Below are positions 56,181 through 63,956 of a stretch of 64,000 nt of DNA, piece by piece. The position numbers and the translations under genes were made by a program. The first letter of the stretch is position 1, and the number at the start of each line of letters is the position of its first letter. Under the pieces are notes generated by a model. It saw only the letters and a list, made by a program, of their open reading frames with translations. It was not told where the DNA came from and searched no databases. Origin of the DNA: Zhongshania marina (GTDB taxonomy: Bacteria; Pseudomonadota; Gammaproteobacteria; Pseudomonadales; Spongiibacteraceae); the NCBI RefSeq assembly GCF_002915595.1, contig NZ_PQGG01000044.1, forward strand, positions 112,090-176,089. Reading direction: 5' to 3'.

Positions 56181-57328
56181 TAAAGCCTCTCAATTATTGT
56201 TACATTCGCCTGACCGCCGCCTTCGCACATGGTCTGCAGACCATAGCGACCACCGGTGCGCTCAAGTTCGTGTAATAAGGTCGTCATTAATTTGGTGCCG
56301 GTTGCGCCGAGTGGATGACCGAGTGCGATGGCACCGCCGTTGACATTGGTTTTTGCGTGGTCGTAAGCCGTTTCTTTTAGCCATGCCAATACCACTGAAG
56401 CAAAGGCTTCATTTATCTCAACTAGGTCGATGTCTTGCAATGACATGCCCGCTTTCTTCAATGCGTATTCGGTTGCAGAAATGGGGGCTGTTAGCATCCA
56501 AATTGGATCATCAGCTCGCACACTCATATGATGAATTCGCGCGCGTGGTGTTAAGTTATAGCGCTTTAATGCAGCTTCGCTTACGACCAAGACCGCGCTT
56601 GATCCATCGCAGGTTTGGCTAGAAACCGCCGCAGTGACTTTGTCGCAGCCAAATAAATAATCTAATTCCGCCATTTTTTCTAAGCTGGAATTTCGTGGCG
56701 TTTCGTCCATAAGCACATCGCCGTAGGGAACAATCTCCCGATCAAACCGACCTTCAGCTATCGCCTTCAATGCACGCTGATGAGATTCATAAGAAAATAA
56801 TTCCAAATCCTTGCGCGATAAATTCCACTTATCGGCAATCATCTGCGCAGATTTAAATTGCGTTGGTGGCTCTGCACCATAACGCTCTACCCAGCCAGTC
56901 GAGCCAGAAAACGGATCGCTAAATCCCAGCGGCGCAGCCAACGTCATCGCTGAGGAAATAGGAATCTGCGTCATGGTTTGCACGCCGCCGGCAACCACCA
57001 CATCCATACAGCCAGACATAATCGCCTGCGCCGCAAAATGTACGGATTGCTGAGAAGAACCACACTGCCGATCAATCGTCGTGCCCGGCACTTCTTGCGA
57101 GAGCCCCGCTGCCAACCATGCACTGCGAGCAATATCACCGGCCAAAGGGCCAACGGTATCGACACAGCCAAAGATGACATCGTCATATTCATTGTCGGGA
57201 ATACCATTGCGCTCAACGATAGCCTTTAAAACATGCGCGCCTAAATCAGCACCGTGCACATGAGCAAGACCGCCTTTACGGCGCCCGGTAGGGCTGCGGA
57301 TTGCGTCTACGATGTATGCTTCTGCCAT
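56180..57328 (-). CDS. fadA6: Steroid-pathway acetyl-CoA acetyltransferase, FadA6-like thiolase
   Basis: 382 aa. Catalytic Cys89 is in IDRQCGSSQQ, His338 in NGGAIALGHPLGATG, and Cys368 in TMCEGGGQANVTIIERL. The SSQQ variant after Cys89, the IPISSAMTL segment and the C-terminus are very similar, as I recall, to mycobacterial FadA6 (Rv3556c). FadA6 acts thiolytically on C/D-ring fragments (MOODA-CoA branch). It lies between elements H and I, co-directional with the rest of the cluster. Confidence 0.85.
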   Translation of the reverse strand: MAEAYIVDAIRSPTGRRKGGLAHVHGADLGAHVLKAIVERNGIPDNEYDDVIFGCVDTVGPLAGDIARSAWLAAGLSQEVPGTTIDRQCGSSQQSVHFAAQAIMSGCMDVVVAGGVQTMTQIPISSAMTLAAPLGFSDPFSGSTGWVERYGAEPPTQFKSAQMIADKWNLSRKDLELFSYESHQRALKAIAEGRFDREIVPYGDVLMDETPRNSSLEKMAELDYLFGCDKVTAAVSSQTCDGSSAVLVVSEAALKRYNLTPRARIHHMSVRADDPIWMLTAPISATEYALKKAGMSLQDIDLVEINEAFASVVLAWLKETAYDHAKTNVNGGAIALGHPLGATGTKLMTTLLHELERTGGRYGLQTMCEGGGQANVTIIERL

Positions 57329-57347
57329 GTTAAATCCTCTGTTTTTT

Positions 57348-57440
57348 GGTCAGACGTCGGATGTCTGATGTCTGGTGCTTTATTCAATACTGATCGGGCT
57401 GTGTTGGTCGTCCGACATCTGACACCTGACGCCAGACTAA
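57348..57440. repeat. Heptad-repeat inverted element I
   Basis: The left arm is GTCAGAC / GTCGGAT / GTCTGAT / GTCTGGT. A loop of about 30 nt follows. The right arm (57409-57437) is GTCCGACATCTGACACCTGA then CGCCAGAC, which is four complementary heptads. It lies between the FadA6-like gene and the upstream ACAD gene. Confidence 0.85.
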
Positions 57441-57444
57441 TAAG

Positions 57445-58500
57445 CTATGCCGCAAACGTATTCCCCGCCCCTAACTTCGCTTCATCACTAAACACATACT
57501 CCGCAATACGCTGCTTGTGAAAACCTGCGGTGCCGTAACTACTATTTAGTGCCCATGCGCGCTTCATGAAAATATGTAAATCCACTTCCCAGGTGTAACC
57601 CATGGCACCGTGAACTTGAATGCTGTTTTTAGCCGCCAAGTCCGCTACTTCACAGGCAACCACTTTGGCGTGACTTACGTTTTGCGAGGCGCTAGATAAA
57701 TTATTTGCTAATGCGTAAGCAGCGCGATAAACCGGTGTTTTTGCGTATTCCAACTTGTAAGCGATATTAGCCATATGATGCTTAACGGCTTGGAAGCTGC
57801 CGATGGCAACACCAAACTGCTTGCGGTCGCTGGTGTACTGCACCGAGATATCAATCATCCGCTGGGCAACGCCAAGCGCCTGTGCGGCAGCCGCTAGGGC
57901 ACCACGATTTAGCGCAAATTGAACAAGCTCCTTCGCCTGTTCACCCTCAGCTAATTTATGTGCTGCATTTACATCAAACTCGACAGCAAATAATTTACGA
58001 CCCAAATCAATAGACTCGTTATAGCGCAGCGTAACCGCACTCCCCTCCACCGCGTAAACCGCACCAGCTTTTTCAAGAATTAAAAGGTCGGCAATGTGAG
58101 CATCTTCAACTAAATTATTAATTTCTAAACCGACAATTACTTTCGCTTCGCCGCTCGCAATTTTTGGCAGCCACTGCTCAGCAAATGACGAATTTCCAAT
58201 TTTTATAATGGTCGGCACAGCTACCAGCGCGCTGTGAACCAGCGGCTCAGACAAAGCAACGTAGCCTGCCTCCTGCGCCAGCAAAATAAAATCCAACTCA
58301 TTCATACCCAAACCGCCATGCGCCTCGGGAACAGTGATTCCAGTTAAGCCCATCTCGACAAACTGCTGCCACAGCGCATCACTGCGACCAGACTCCGTTT
58401 GCCAAGCCGCACGAATTGATTCCGGCGTGACCTCGTTAATCAGAAAATCACGCACTGATTCTTGGAACAGCAACTGGTCTTCGCTAAATGTAAAATCCAT
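57445..58500 (-). CDS. Acyl-CoA dehydrogenase, small/non-catalytic-type subunit
   Basis: 351 aa, shorter than the usual 380-400. ACAD features are VPEAHGGLGMNELDFILLAQ, DRKQFGVAIGSFQAVKHHMA and QVHGAMGYTWEVDLHIFMKRA. At the helix-G position it reads ALNRGALAAAAQALG, with no catalytic Glu, and the C-terminal YEGT-type site is also absent. Probably the non-catalytic partner of the large ACAD at 58910-60082, as in FadE31-FadE32/33-type complexes. Three tandem repeats separate the two genes. Confidence 0.8.
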   Translation of the reverse strand: MDFTFSEDQLLFQESVRDFLINEVTPESIRAAWQTESGRSDALWQQFVEMGLTGITVPEAHGGLGMNELDFILLAQEAGYVALSEPLVHSALVAVPTIIKIGNSSFAEQWLPKIASGEAKVIVGLEINNLVEDAHIADLLILEKAGAVYAVEGSAVTLRYNESIDLGRKLFAVEFDVNAAHKLAEGEQAKELVQFALNRGALAAAAQALGVAQRMIDISVQYTSDRKQFGVAIGSFQAVKHHMANIAYKLEYAKTPVYRAAYALANNLSSASQNVSHAKVVACEVADLAAKNSIQVHGAMGYTWEVDLHIFMKRAWALNSSYGTAGFHKQRIAEYVFSDEAKLGAGNTFAA

Positions 58501-58570
58501 AAATCATTCTCCGAGCGCTCGTCAAGAAACTGAGACAACCCAAAATTAATTTTTAATTTCTCTCTACCGA

Positions 58571-58912
58571 ACCAAGCAGCGCAGTTTTTTGTGCGCTGGC
58601 AAGGCAAAAATGCGCGCAGGGCGGGAGCGTATATTTAATACGTGACCAACCGAGCACATTTTTAACGCAGCCAGCGTGCAAAAAGATCGCTGCGATCCAA
58701 AACCAAAATTCGCGCAGAACGGGAGCGTATATTCAATACGTGACCAACCGAGCACATTTTTAACGCAGCCAGCGCGCAAAAAGATCGCTGCGTTCCCTTC
58801 AGTAAATATTTTCGCTGCAGAGCAAGGCGAAATCGCGCGGAAGAAGGGAGCGTATATGCAATACGTGACCGACTGAGCACGATTTCAACGCCGCTATGCG
58901 GTGAAAAGATCA
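58571..58912. repeat. Three tandem copies of a palindromic intergenic repeat
   Basis: Three copies of a 98-125 bp unit fill the 409-bp gap between two ACAD genes. Each has the core GGGAGCGTATAT..AATACGTGACC (58623-58647, 58721-58745, 58846-58870). Each is followed by a GAGCAC..TTTNAACGC segment and ends GC(A/G)AAAAGATC. Copies 1 and 2 are nearly identical; copy 3 is diverged. Copy 3 reaches the stop codon (58910) of the large ACAD gene. The bases 58501-58570 before it hold nothing I recognise. I recall similar GCGTA..TACGTGAC repeats in other gammaproteobacterial intergenic regions. Confidence 0.8.
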
Positions 58913-60082
58913 TTTCCTCGGCATACCTAACAGACGTTCTGCGATAATGTTGCGTTGTATCTCATTGGTCCCGGCATAAATCGGCCCCGACTGAGAGAAC
59001 AACCATCCGTCCAACCACGTCCCTACATCACCGGCATCGGGCGCGTGCGGCACTAGCTCCGCTCGTGCACCTAAAATTTTCAATCCCAGACCATGCATTT
59101 GTTGATCAAGCTCTGACCAAAATATTTTATTCGTGGATGCTTCCGCACCAATCTTGCCGCCCTGCATTAAGCGACAGGCAGTTTGATAGGTCGTTAGCGC
59201 ATAGGCTTCTGCATCTAGATAAGCACGCAGCACCGCATCGCGAACAGAGGGGTCTTGGTCTGCACTCTCTTGATTGGCCTTGTATAAATTCACTAAGCGC
59301 TTTGCGGTTTCTTGAAAACGCGCAGGCGAACGCAGCATAAGACCGCGCTCAAATCCAGCGGTTGCCATGGCCACATTCCAACCTTCGCCTTCACCACCTA
59401 GACGGCAATCGACGGGCACTTTTACATTGTCGAAAAATATTTCTGCAAATCCGGGCAAGCCATCGAGCTGGGGAATCGGACGAACGGTAATGCCTTCCGA
59501 CTCCAGCGGCACCAAAATAAAAGTGAGCCCTTTGTGGCGCTCGGATGATGGATCTGTTCTAAACATACCAAAACACCAATCAGCCCAAACTGCGCGGGTA
59601 GACCATGTTTTCTGGCCGTTAATCACGTAATGAGAACCGTCTTCGCTCAGCGTCGCAGTCGAACGAATCGCTGCCATATCAGAGCCTGCATTGGGTTCAG
59701 ACCAGCCTTGGCACCAGATGTCTTTACCTGTTGCCATACCAGTTAAAAACCGCTTCTTCTGCTCGTCGCTGCCATATTCCATAAGAGTTGGCCCGAGCAG
59801 GAATATGCCGTTTTGATTTACGCGCAGCGGTGCGCGCGCTGCGTAATACTCTTCTTCAAAAATCAGCCATTGCAGCAAATCGGCACCACGGCCACCCATT
59901 TCCTCTGGCCAAGTAATCATGCCCCAACGGCCTTCGTAGAGCTTCGCCTCCCACTCGCGGTGCTGCTGAAATCCTTCTTCGGTATCGAAAGACTTCAAGG
60001 GCTCAGCAGGCACATTGGCTGCAAGCCAAGCGCGAACTTCGGCGCGGAATTCGGTTTGTTCTTGGGTATATTCAAGTTGCAT
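58910..60082 (-). CDS. Acyl-CoA dehydrogenase, large catalytic subunit (FadE31-type)
   Basis: 390 aa from ATG 60082 (MQLEYTQEQTEF); the ATG at 60094 adds four residues. Motifs are WCQGWSEPNAGSDMAAIRS, NGQKTWSTRAVWADWCFGMF and GFERGLMLRSPARFQ, with Glu245 in the IVD/LCAD-type catalytic position. The C-terminal IYAGTNEIQRNIIAERLLGMP closes the FAD site. It fits the steroid ACAD group (FadE31-33/FadE29-like) that works as a heterotetramer with a Glu-less partner, probably the 57445-58500 product. Exact substrate unproven. Confidence 0.82.
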   Translation of the reverse strand: MQLEYTQEQTEFRAEVRAWLAANVPAEPLKSFDTEEGFQQHREWEAKLYEGRWGMITWPEEMGGRGADLLQWLIFEEEYYAARAPLRVNQNGIFLLGPTLMEYGSDEQKKRFLTGMATGKDIWCQGWSEPNAGSDMAAIRSTATLSEDGSHYVINGQKTWSTRAVWADWCFGMFRTDPSSERHKGLTFILVPLESEGITVRPIPQLDGLPGFAEIFFDNVKVPVDCRLGGEGEGWNVAMATAGFERGLMLRSPARFQETAKRLVNLYKANQESADQDPSVRDAVLRAYLDAEAYALTTYQTACRLMQGGKIGAEASTNKIFWSELDQQMHGLGLKILGARAELVPHAPDAGDVGTWLDGWLFSQSGPIYAGTNEIQRNIIAERLLGMPRK

Positions 60083-60123
60083 GTTGATGTCCAATACCGC
60101 GTTTATACTTTGTTAAGGTGCGC

Positions 60124-60152
60124 GTCGGACGTCTGACGTCAGACGCCTGACT
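60124..60152. repeat. Heptad-repeat element J with 14-bp perfect palindrome
   Basis: GTCGGAC is followed by the perfect palindrome GTCTGACGTCAGAC (60131-60144) and GCCTGAC. A compact copy without loop, between the large ACAD start and the EchA20-like stop. Confidence 0.8.
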
Positions 60153-60158
60153 TGCCAA

Positions 60159-60911
60159 TCAAAATTTCGCATCACGCTTTTCCACAAATGCATCTTTGGC
60201 TTCCTGCGAATCAGGATCCGCATAGGCCTCTTGGGTAAAGCCCTGCTCCCAGCGATATTTATCTTCAAGATTGCCGTCTTCAATGCCGTTCAATGCTTCT
60301 TTGGCAAGTTGCACCATGCGGGGTGATTTCGCGGCGATTTTACGGGCGATGTCGCGGGCGGTATCTAATAGCTGTTCACGCGGCACAACCTTTTCAACAG
60401 CACCTAAGCGATAGGCTTCCTGCGCGTCGATGGGCTCGCCGGTGAAGTACATGTAGCGCACTTTTTGCACGGGGAACATACGCTGCAAATGCGCGCCGCC
60501 ACCCATTGCGCCGCGATCGACTTCTGGCACCGCAAAGGTAGCGCACTCAGAGGCAACCAGCACATCAGCGGCACCGCTGATGCCAATCCCGCCGCCTAAT
60601 ACAAAACCGTGCACGGCAACAATCACCGGCTTGGGATTGCGGTGAATCGCTTTAAAGGTGTCGTAATTGCCTTTGTTTACTTTGGTAATCATCGCGCTAT
60701 TAGCTGCGAGTTCTTTTATGTCTACACCAGCGCAAAAACCACGCCCTTCGGCGGCGATAATAATGGCCCGCACATCAGGGTTTTCACCCAGCGCATTTAA
60801 CTCGGCGGCTATCGCCAACCAGCCTGCACTATTAAAGGCATTTACCGGTGGATGATTAAAAATTAATTCGGCAATTCCGTTATTAATATTTATAGAGAAA
60901 GGCTGAGTCAT
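60159..60911 (-). CDS. echA20: Enoyl-CoA hydratase/isomerase family, EchA20-like ring hydrolase
   Basis: 250 aa crotonase. FNHPPVNAFNSAGWLAI opens the fold. Oxyanion-hole residues lie in GRGFCAGVDIKELA and HGFVLGGGIGISGAADVLVA. Directly upstream of it lies ipdC (2-nt gap), with ipdB-ipdA further upstream, the gene set of the steroid C/D-ring cluster. In that pathway EchA20 hydrolytically opens the D ring of HIEC-CoA. The end (KDAFVEKRDAKF) is typical of this clade. Confidence 0.82.
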   Translation of the reverse strand: MTQPFSININNGIAELIFNHPPVNAFNSAGWLAIAAELNALGENPDVRAIIIAAEGRGFCAGVDIKELAANSAMITKVNKGNYDTFKAIHRNPKPVIVAVHGFVLGGGIGISGAADVLVASECATFAVPEVDRGAMGGGAHLQRMFPVQKVRYMYFTGEPIDAQEAYRLGAVEKVVPREQLLDTARDIARKIAAKSPRMVQLAKEALNGIEDGNLEDKYRWEQGFTQEAYADPDSQEAKDAFVEKRDAKF

Positions 60912-60913
60912 TA

Positions 60914-61987
60914 TTATTTCCCCTGCGACTGCAAACGATGTAACTGTGCTTCGGCCTCAGCAACTAGGCCGCTAATTAATTCTTCGCAACTTAATAATTT
61001 ATCGATAACGCCGGCCACTTGGCCGGAGGGCAAAACGCCATCATCGGGCCGTCCATCCACCATCGCCTTTTGAATAATCATCGGTGCATTGGCCGACATA
61101 ATCGCCTGTGCAGGAGTGAGATCGCCGTCTTTACTCATCGCCAATGCGGATTTGAGTAAGCCGAAAATACTGGCGCCAGTGAATTTGCGAAACGCCAAAC
61201 CATTGCGCAGTGCAATCACTAATTTTTTAAGATTTCCCGCGCGCTCTAACTCACCTAAAAAGCGGTTTAGAATCATGCGCTGCTGAATACCGTCCAGCGC
61301 TTGTGAAACGATAATGTCGGCTGGATTTTTGCACTCTAAATAACGCTGTTTAGTGGCCTCTGGAACAGGGCTTTCCTTGGTCAATAAAAACCGCGTTCCC
61401 ATCGCGATGCCATCAGCGCCAAAGGCCATTGCAGCAATAAGGCCGCGACCGTCTTTAAAACCACCTGCACCCAATACCGGCACTTGGGCACCCACTGCGT
61501 CAACAACCTGCGGTAGCAACAAAGTCGTTGGCACCGATCCGGTGTGGCCACCACCCTCGCCACCTTGAACAGTGACGGCATCCGCGCCCATTTCTACCGC
61601 TTTAATTGCGTGTTTAGGCAGACCAATGGTCGGCATACAAATAACGCCAGCATCTTTTAACTTGCCGACCATATCCTTACCCGGTGAACGCGAATAACTC
61701 ACCGCCTTCACCTTATGCTTAATAACGAGGTCAACAATCTCGGCGGCGTTAGGCTGATACATATGAAAATTCACGCCGAAATTCGCATCGGTCAATGACT
61801 TCACTTTGAGAATGTCGGCTTCCATTTGCGACGGCGGAATCGTTGCCCCCGCTAAAAAACCAAAGCCACCGGCATTGCCAGTGCCTGCCACCAATTGCGG
61901 ATCGGCCACCCAGCCCATCGCAGTTTGAATAACGGGATAGCGGCAACCGAGGAGTTCGGTAATGCGGGTGTTAAGTAGGTTTGACAT
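60914..61987 (-). CDS. ipdC: Nitronate-monooxygenase-fold flavoprotein, IpdC-like
   Basis: 357 aa FMN TIM barrel of the 2-nitropropane dioxygenase family. It has CRYPVIQTAMGWVADPQL, the flavin loop GADAVTVQGGEGGGHTG, PVLGAGGFKDGRGLIAAMAFGADGIAMGTRF. Neighbouring ipdA, ipdB and echA20 point to IpdC, which introduces a ring double bond in steroid C/D-ring catabolism and is not a nitronate oxidase. Stop is 2 nt from the echA20 start. Confidence 0.83.
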   Translation of the reverse strand: MSNLLNTRITELLGCRYPVIQTAMGWVADPQLVAGTGNAGGFGFLAGATIPPSQMEADILKVKSLTDANFGVNFHMYQPNAAEIVDLVIKHKVKAVSYSRSPGKDMVGKLKDAGVICMPTIGLPKHAIKAVEMGADAVTVQGGEGGGHTGSVPTTLLLPQVVDAVGAQVPVLGAGGFKDGRGLIAAMAFGADGIAMGTRFLLTKESPVPEATKQRYLECKNPADIIVSQALDGIQQRMILNRFLGELERAGNLKKLVIALRNGLAFRKFTGASIFGLLKSALAMSKDGDLTPAQAIMSANAPMIIQKAMVDGRPDDGVLPSGQVAGVIDKLLSCEELISGLVAEAEAQLHRLQSQGK

Positions 61988-62009
61988 GATTTCAGCCTAT
62001 GGCTTCATG

Positions 62010-62076
62010 GTCTGAGGACTGACGCCAGACGTCGGACGTAATACCATCGTCAGACATCCGACTTCCGACGTCCAAC
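62010..62076. repeat. Heptad-repeat inverted element K (ipdB-ipdC gap)
   Basis: The left arm contains GTCTGAG / GACTGAC / GCCAGAC / GTCGGAC. A short loop TAATACCA follows. The right arm is TCGTCAGACATCCGACTTCC then GACGTCCAAC. It ends at the ipdB stop codon. The left arm mixes forward and reverse units, so it appears rearranged. Confidence 0.75.
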
Positions 62077-62883
62077 TCACAGTCGCACCCCCGCCGGATT
62101 ATCTTTCAGCTGCTTGCTGCGCAGATTGTGCGGATCAATCTGGCGGATAATCGCTAACTGCTCTTCTGTCGGTGCAGCAGTAGTCGCAATATTTTCTGGC
62201 ACATGCACCTCGAAGCCCGTGTTAGCAATAACCTCTTCCACGGTCACACCGGGGTGCAAACTCACAATCTGCATTTGCCGGTTCGGGCCGTTAAAATCAA
62301 ACACACCTAGATTGGTATATACGCAGCGCAGATCGATTTCGTCGAAGCTATAGCCCTTTGGCAGGCGCTCTGGATTAAAACCAATGGTGCACACCACATC
62401 GCATTCACCTTCAATAAATACGCGACTACTGTGAGCTGGCACCATATAACTATTGGCGTGACAAATTGAGTTACCGGGAAAACCGCGCACACCCAGCATT
62501 TGCACTTTGGGCTTTTGGTAGTCGCCACCCATGGCAGAAATATTAGCCTGACCAAAGCGGTCAATTTGAGTTGGGCCGCCGGTAAGATGACGACGACCGC
62601 TCCAAACGTTGTCGAAAATACGACTAAAGCCCATCCAGTTTTCATTCATTTGCACAAAGTCATCGGGACGTTTACCGACCGGATTCGGAGACGACAAAAT
62701 CCACGCCTCAGAGTCTGTCATCATAATGCCGGGGTTCGTCGTCAACATGGCAAGGCTCGCGGCAATACGCTGCAATACACCAATACCCGTCACCAGCACT
62801 TCGCCATCGTGCTCGTAAGCCGCCGCGTTCGCGCAAATCATTAATTCTGCCAAACTGTAATCGCTTGCAGGTTTACTCATCAT
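62077..62883 (-). CDS. ipdB: CoA-transferase family subunit IpdB
   Basis: About 268 aa. Class I CoA-transferase beta fold with ANAAAYEHDGEVLVTGIGVL, NENWMGFSRIFDNVWSGRRH and GGPTQIDRFGQANISAMGG. With IpdA it forms a heterotetramer that, unusually, hydrolyses the last steroid ring (COCHEA-CoA hydrolase) and does not transfer CoA. The start is placed at ATG 62883, 5 nt after AGGAGA. The GTG at 62898 lies upstream of that RBS. The gap to ipdA is about 26 nt. Confidence 0.88.
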   Translation of the reverse strand: MMSKPASDYSLAELMICANAAAYEHDGEVLVTGIGVLQRIAASLAMLTTNPGIMMTDSEAWILSSPNPVGKRPDDFVQMNENWMGFSRIFDNVWSGRRHLTGGPTQIDRFGQANISAMGGDYQKPKVQMLGVRGFPGNSICHANSYMVPAHSSRVFIEGECDVVCTIGFNPERLPKGYSFDEIDLRCVYTNLGVFDFNGPNRQMQIVSLHPGVTVEEVIANTGFEVHVPENIATTAAPTEEQLAIIRQIDPHNLRSKQLKDNPAGVRL

Positions 62884-62909
62884 CAATTCTCCTCTCACCT
62901 GTTAGACGA

Positions 62910-63785
62910 TTAATAGACGGGTTGTGGCAATTTACGAATCGCATCTAAGCCGCCAACTTTGGCCTGATACTCTTCCTCGCTGCTGTCTTTAATGTACTTA
63001 TCAAAATAGGCAGCAAAGCCACCCTCTTTGGCAGACGCGTTGTATTCCTGAAAGTGGGGAATATCAAAACCGTAATTGGGGCTGCATGAAGACGGATGAG
63101 CGCCACCCGGAACCGCCGCGACGCCGGTGGTGAAATTGCGCTCCCAAAACACCAAGCGCGCCTCTGCCGGATCGGCGAACGCCTCAGCGCCGACTATCTC
63201 TTCGCACGTCACGTAGGTTTTGTCAGCGGCACGCACAAACCAGTCATCCATATGGTGATCTGGTGCTTTAATTTGGCAAACACCGCGCACATCCGCACGA
63301 TCAACGTGAACCAATGCCGCGTCTAACTTCAAAGCCGGCATAGCCACCCACTCTTTGTCATCGTAGGGACTGTCGATAACTTTAATATCGGGATTGAACT
63401 TGATAACGTCTGTGCCCAAGCCAATCTTGGTCGGAATAAACGGACAACCCCAGGCTGCGGCACGCAGGCCCAGCAGCATCATGCCCTCATCAATTTCCAT
63501 GACCTCTAGCTCACCGTTCTGGCGCGCAGCGCGGAAATAGGGTTCCAAGGGAATAAAATCTAGGGAGACAAAGGCAAACACAAGCTTGCGCACCTTACCC
63601 GCCGCGCACAGCATGCCAACATCAGCGCCGCCATAAGAGACGATGGTCAAATCCTTTAAATCTGAATTAAGAATCGCGCGAATCAAGGCCATCGGCTTGC
63701 GGCGAGGCCCCCAACCACCGATACCAATGGTCATACCATCGCGGAGTTGGCCAACAATCTCCTGCAAACTCATCTGCTTATTCAC
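62910..63785 (-). CDS. ipdA: CoA-transferase family subunit IpdA
   Basis: 291 aa. Class I CoA-transferase alpha fold with VGQLRDGMTIGIGGWGPRRK, TIVSYGGADVGMLCAAGKV and EVMEIDEGMMLLGLRAAAWG. Together with IpdB it opens the remaining C ring in steroid catabolism. The ipdA-ipdB-ipdC-echA20 order matches the proteobacterial and actinobacterial HIP clusters, with no other common context. First complete gene of the cluster in the window. The upstream 215 bp contain a short palindrome and a heptad repeat. Confidence 0.9.
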   Translation of the reverse strand: MNKQMSLQEIVGQLRDGMTIGIGGWGPRRKPMALIRAILNSDLKDLTIVSYGGADVGMLCAAGKVRKLVFAFVSLDFIPLEPYFRAARQNGELEVMEIDEGMMLLGLRAAAWGCPFIPTKIGLGTDVIKFNPDIKVIDSPYDDKEWVAMPALKLDAALVHVDRADVRGVCQIKAPDHHMDDWFVRAADKTYVTCEEIVGAEAFADPAEARLVFWERNFTTGVAAVPGGAHPSSCSPNYGFDIPHFQEYNASAKEGGFAAYFDKYIKDSSEEEYQAKVGGLDAIRKLPQPVY

Positions 63786-63856
63786 AAGCGCTCCTTAAAT
63801 GTCTGAACCAGCCCAATGCATTAACACCCCATAACTCAGGTTTTAATACATCACAA

Positions 63857-63871
63857 TTACGATATACGTAA
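63857..63871. promoter_or_regulatory. Candidate operator upstream of ipdA
   Basis: TTACG-ATATA-CGTAA is a 15-bp palindrome with perfect arms, 71 bp before the ipdA start in an A/T-rich segment. It could be a regulator binding site for the cluster. It does not match the KstR2 consensus that I recall. Confidence 0.35.
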
Positions 63872-63956
63872 ATATAACACCAAATTATTATGCAAAACAT
63901 TAATTACCGTCATGATTAGCCGCCAGCTAAGCCGTTTGAGGTAGGTAATGGGTAGA

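Noticed and set aside
58564..58913. Two overlapping minus-strand ORFs of 71 and 83 codons
   Set aside because: They lie wholly inside the triplicated repeat and repeat the same peptide because the DNA repeats. There is no RBS or family resemblance.
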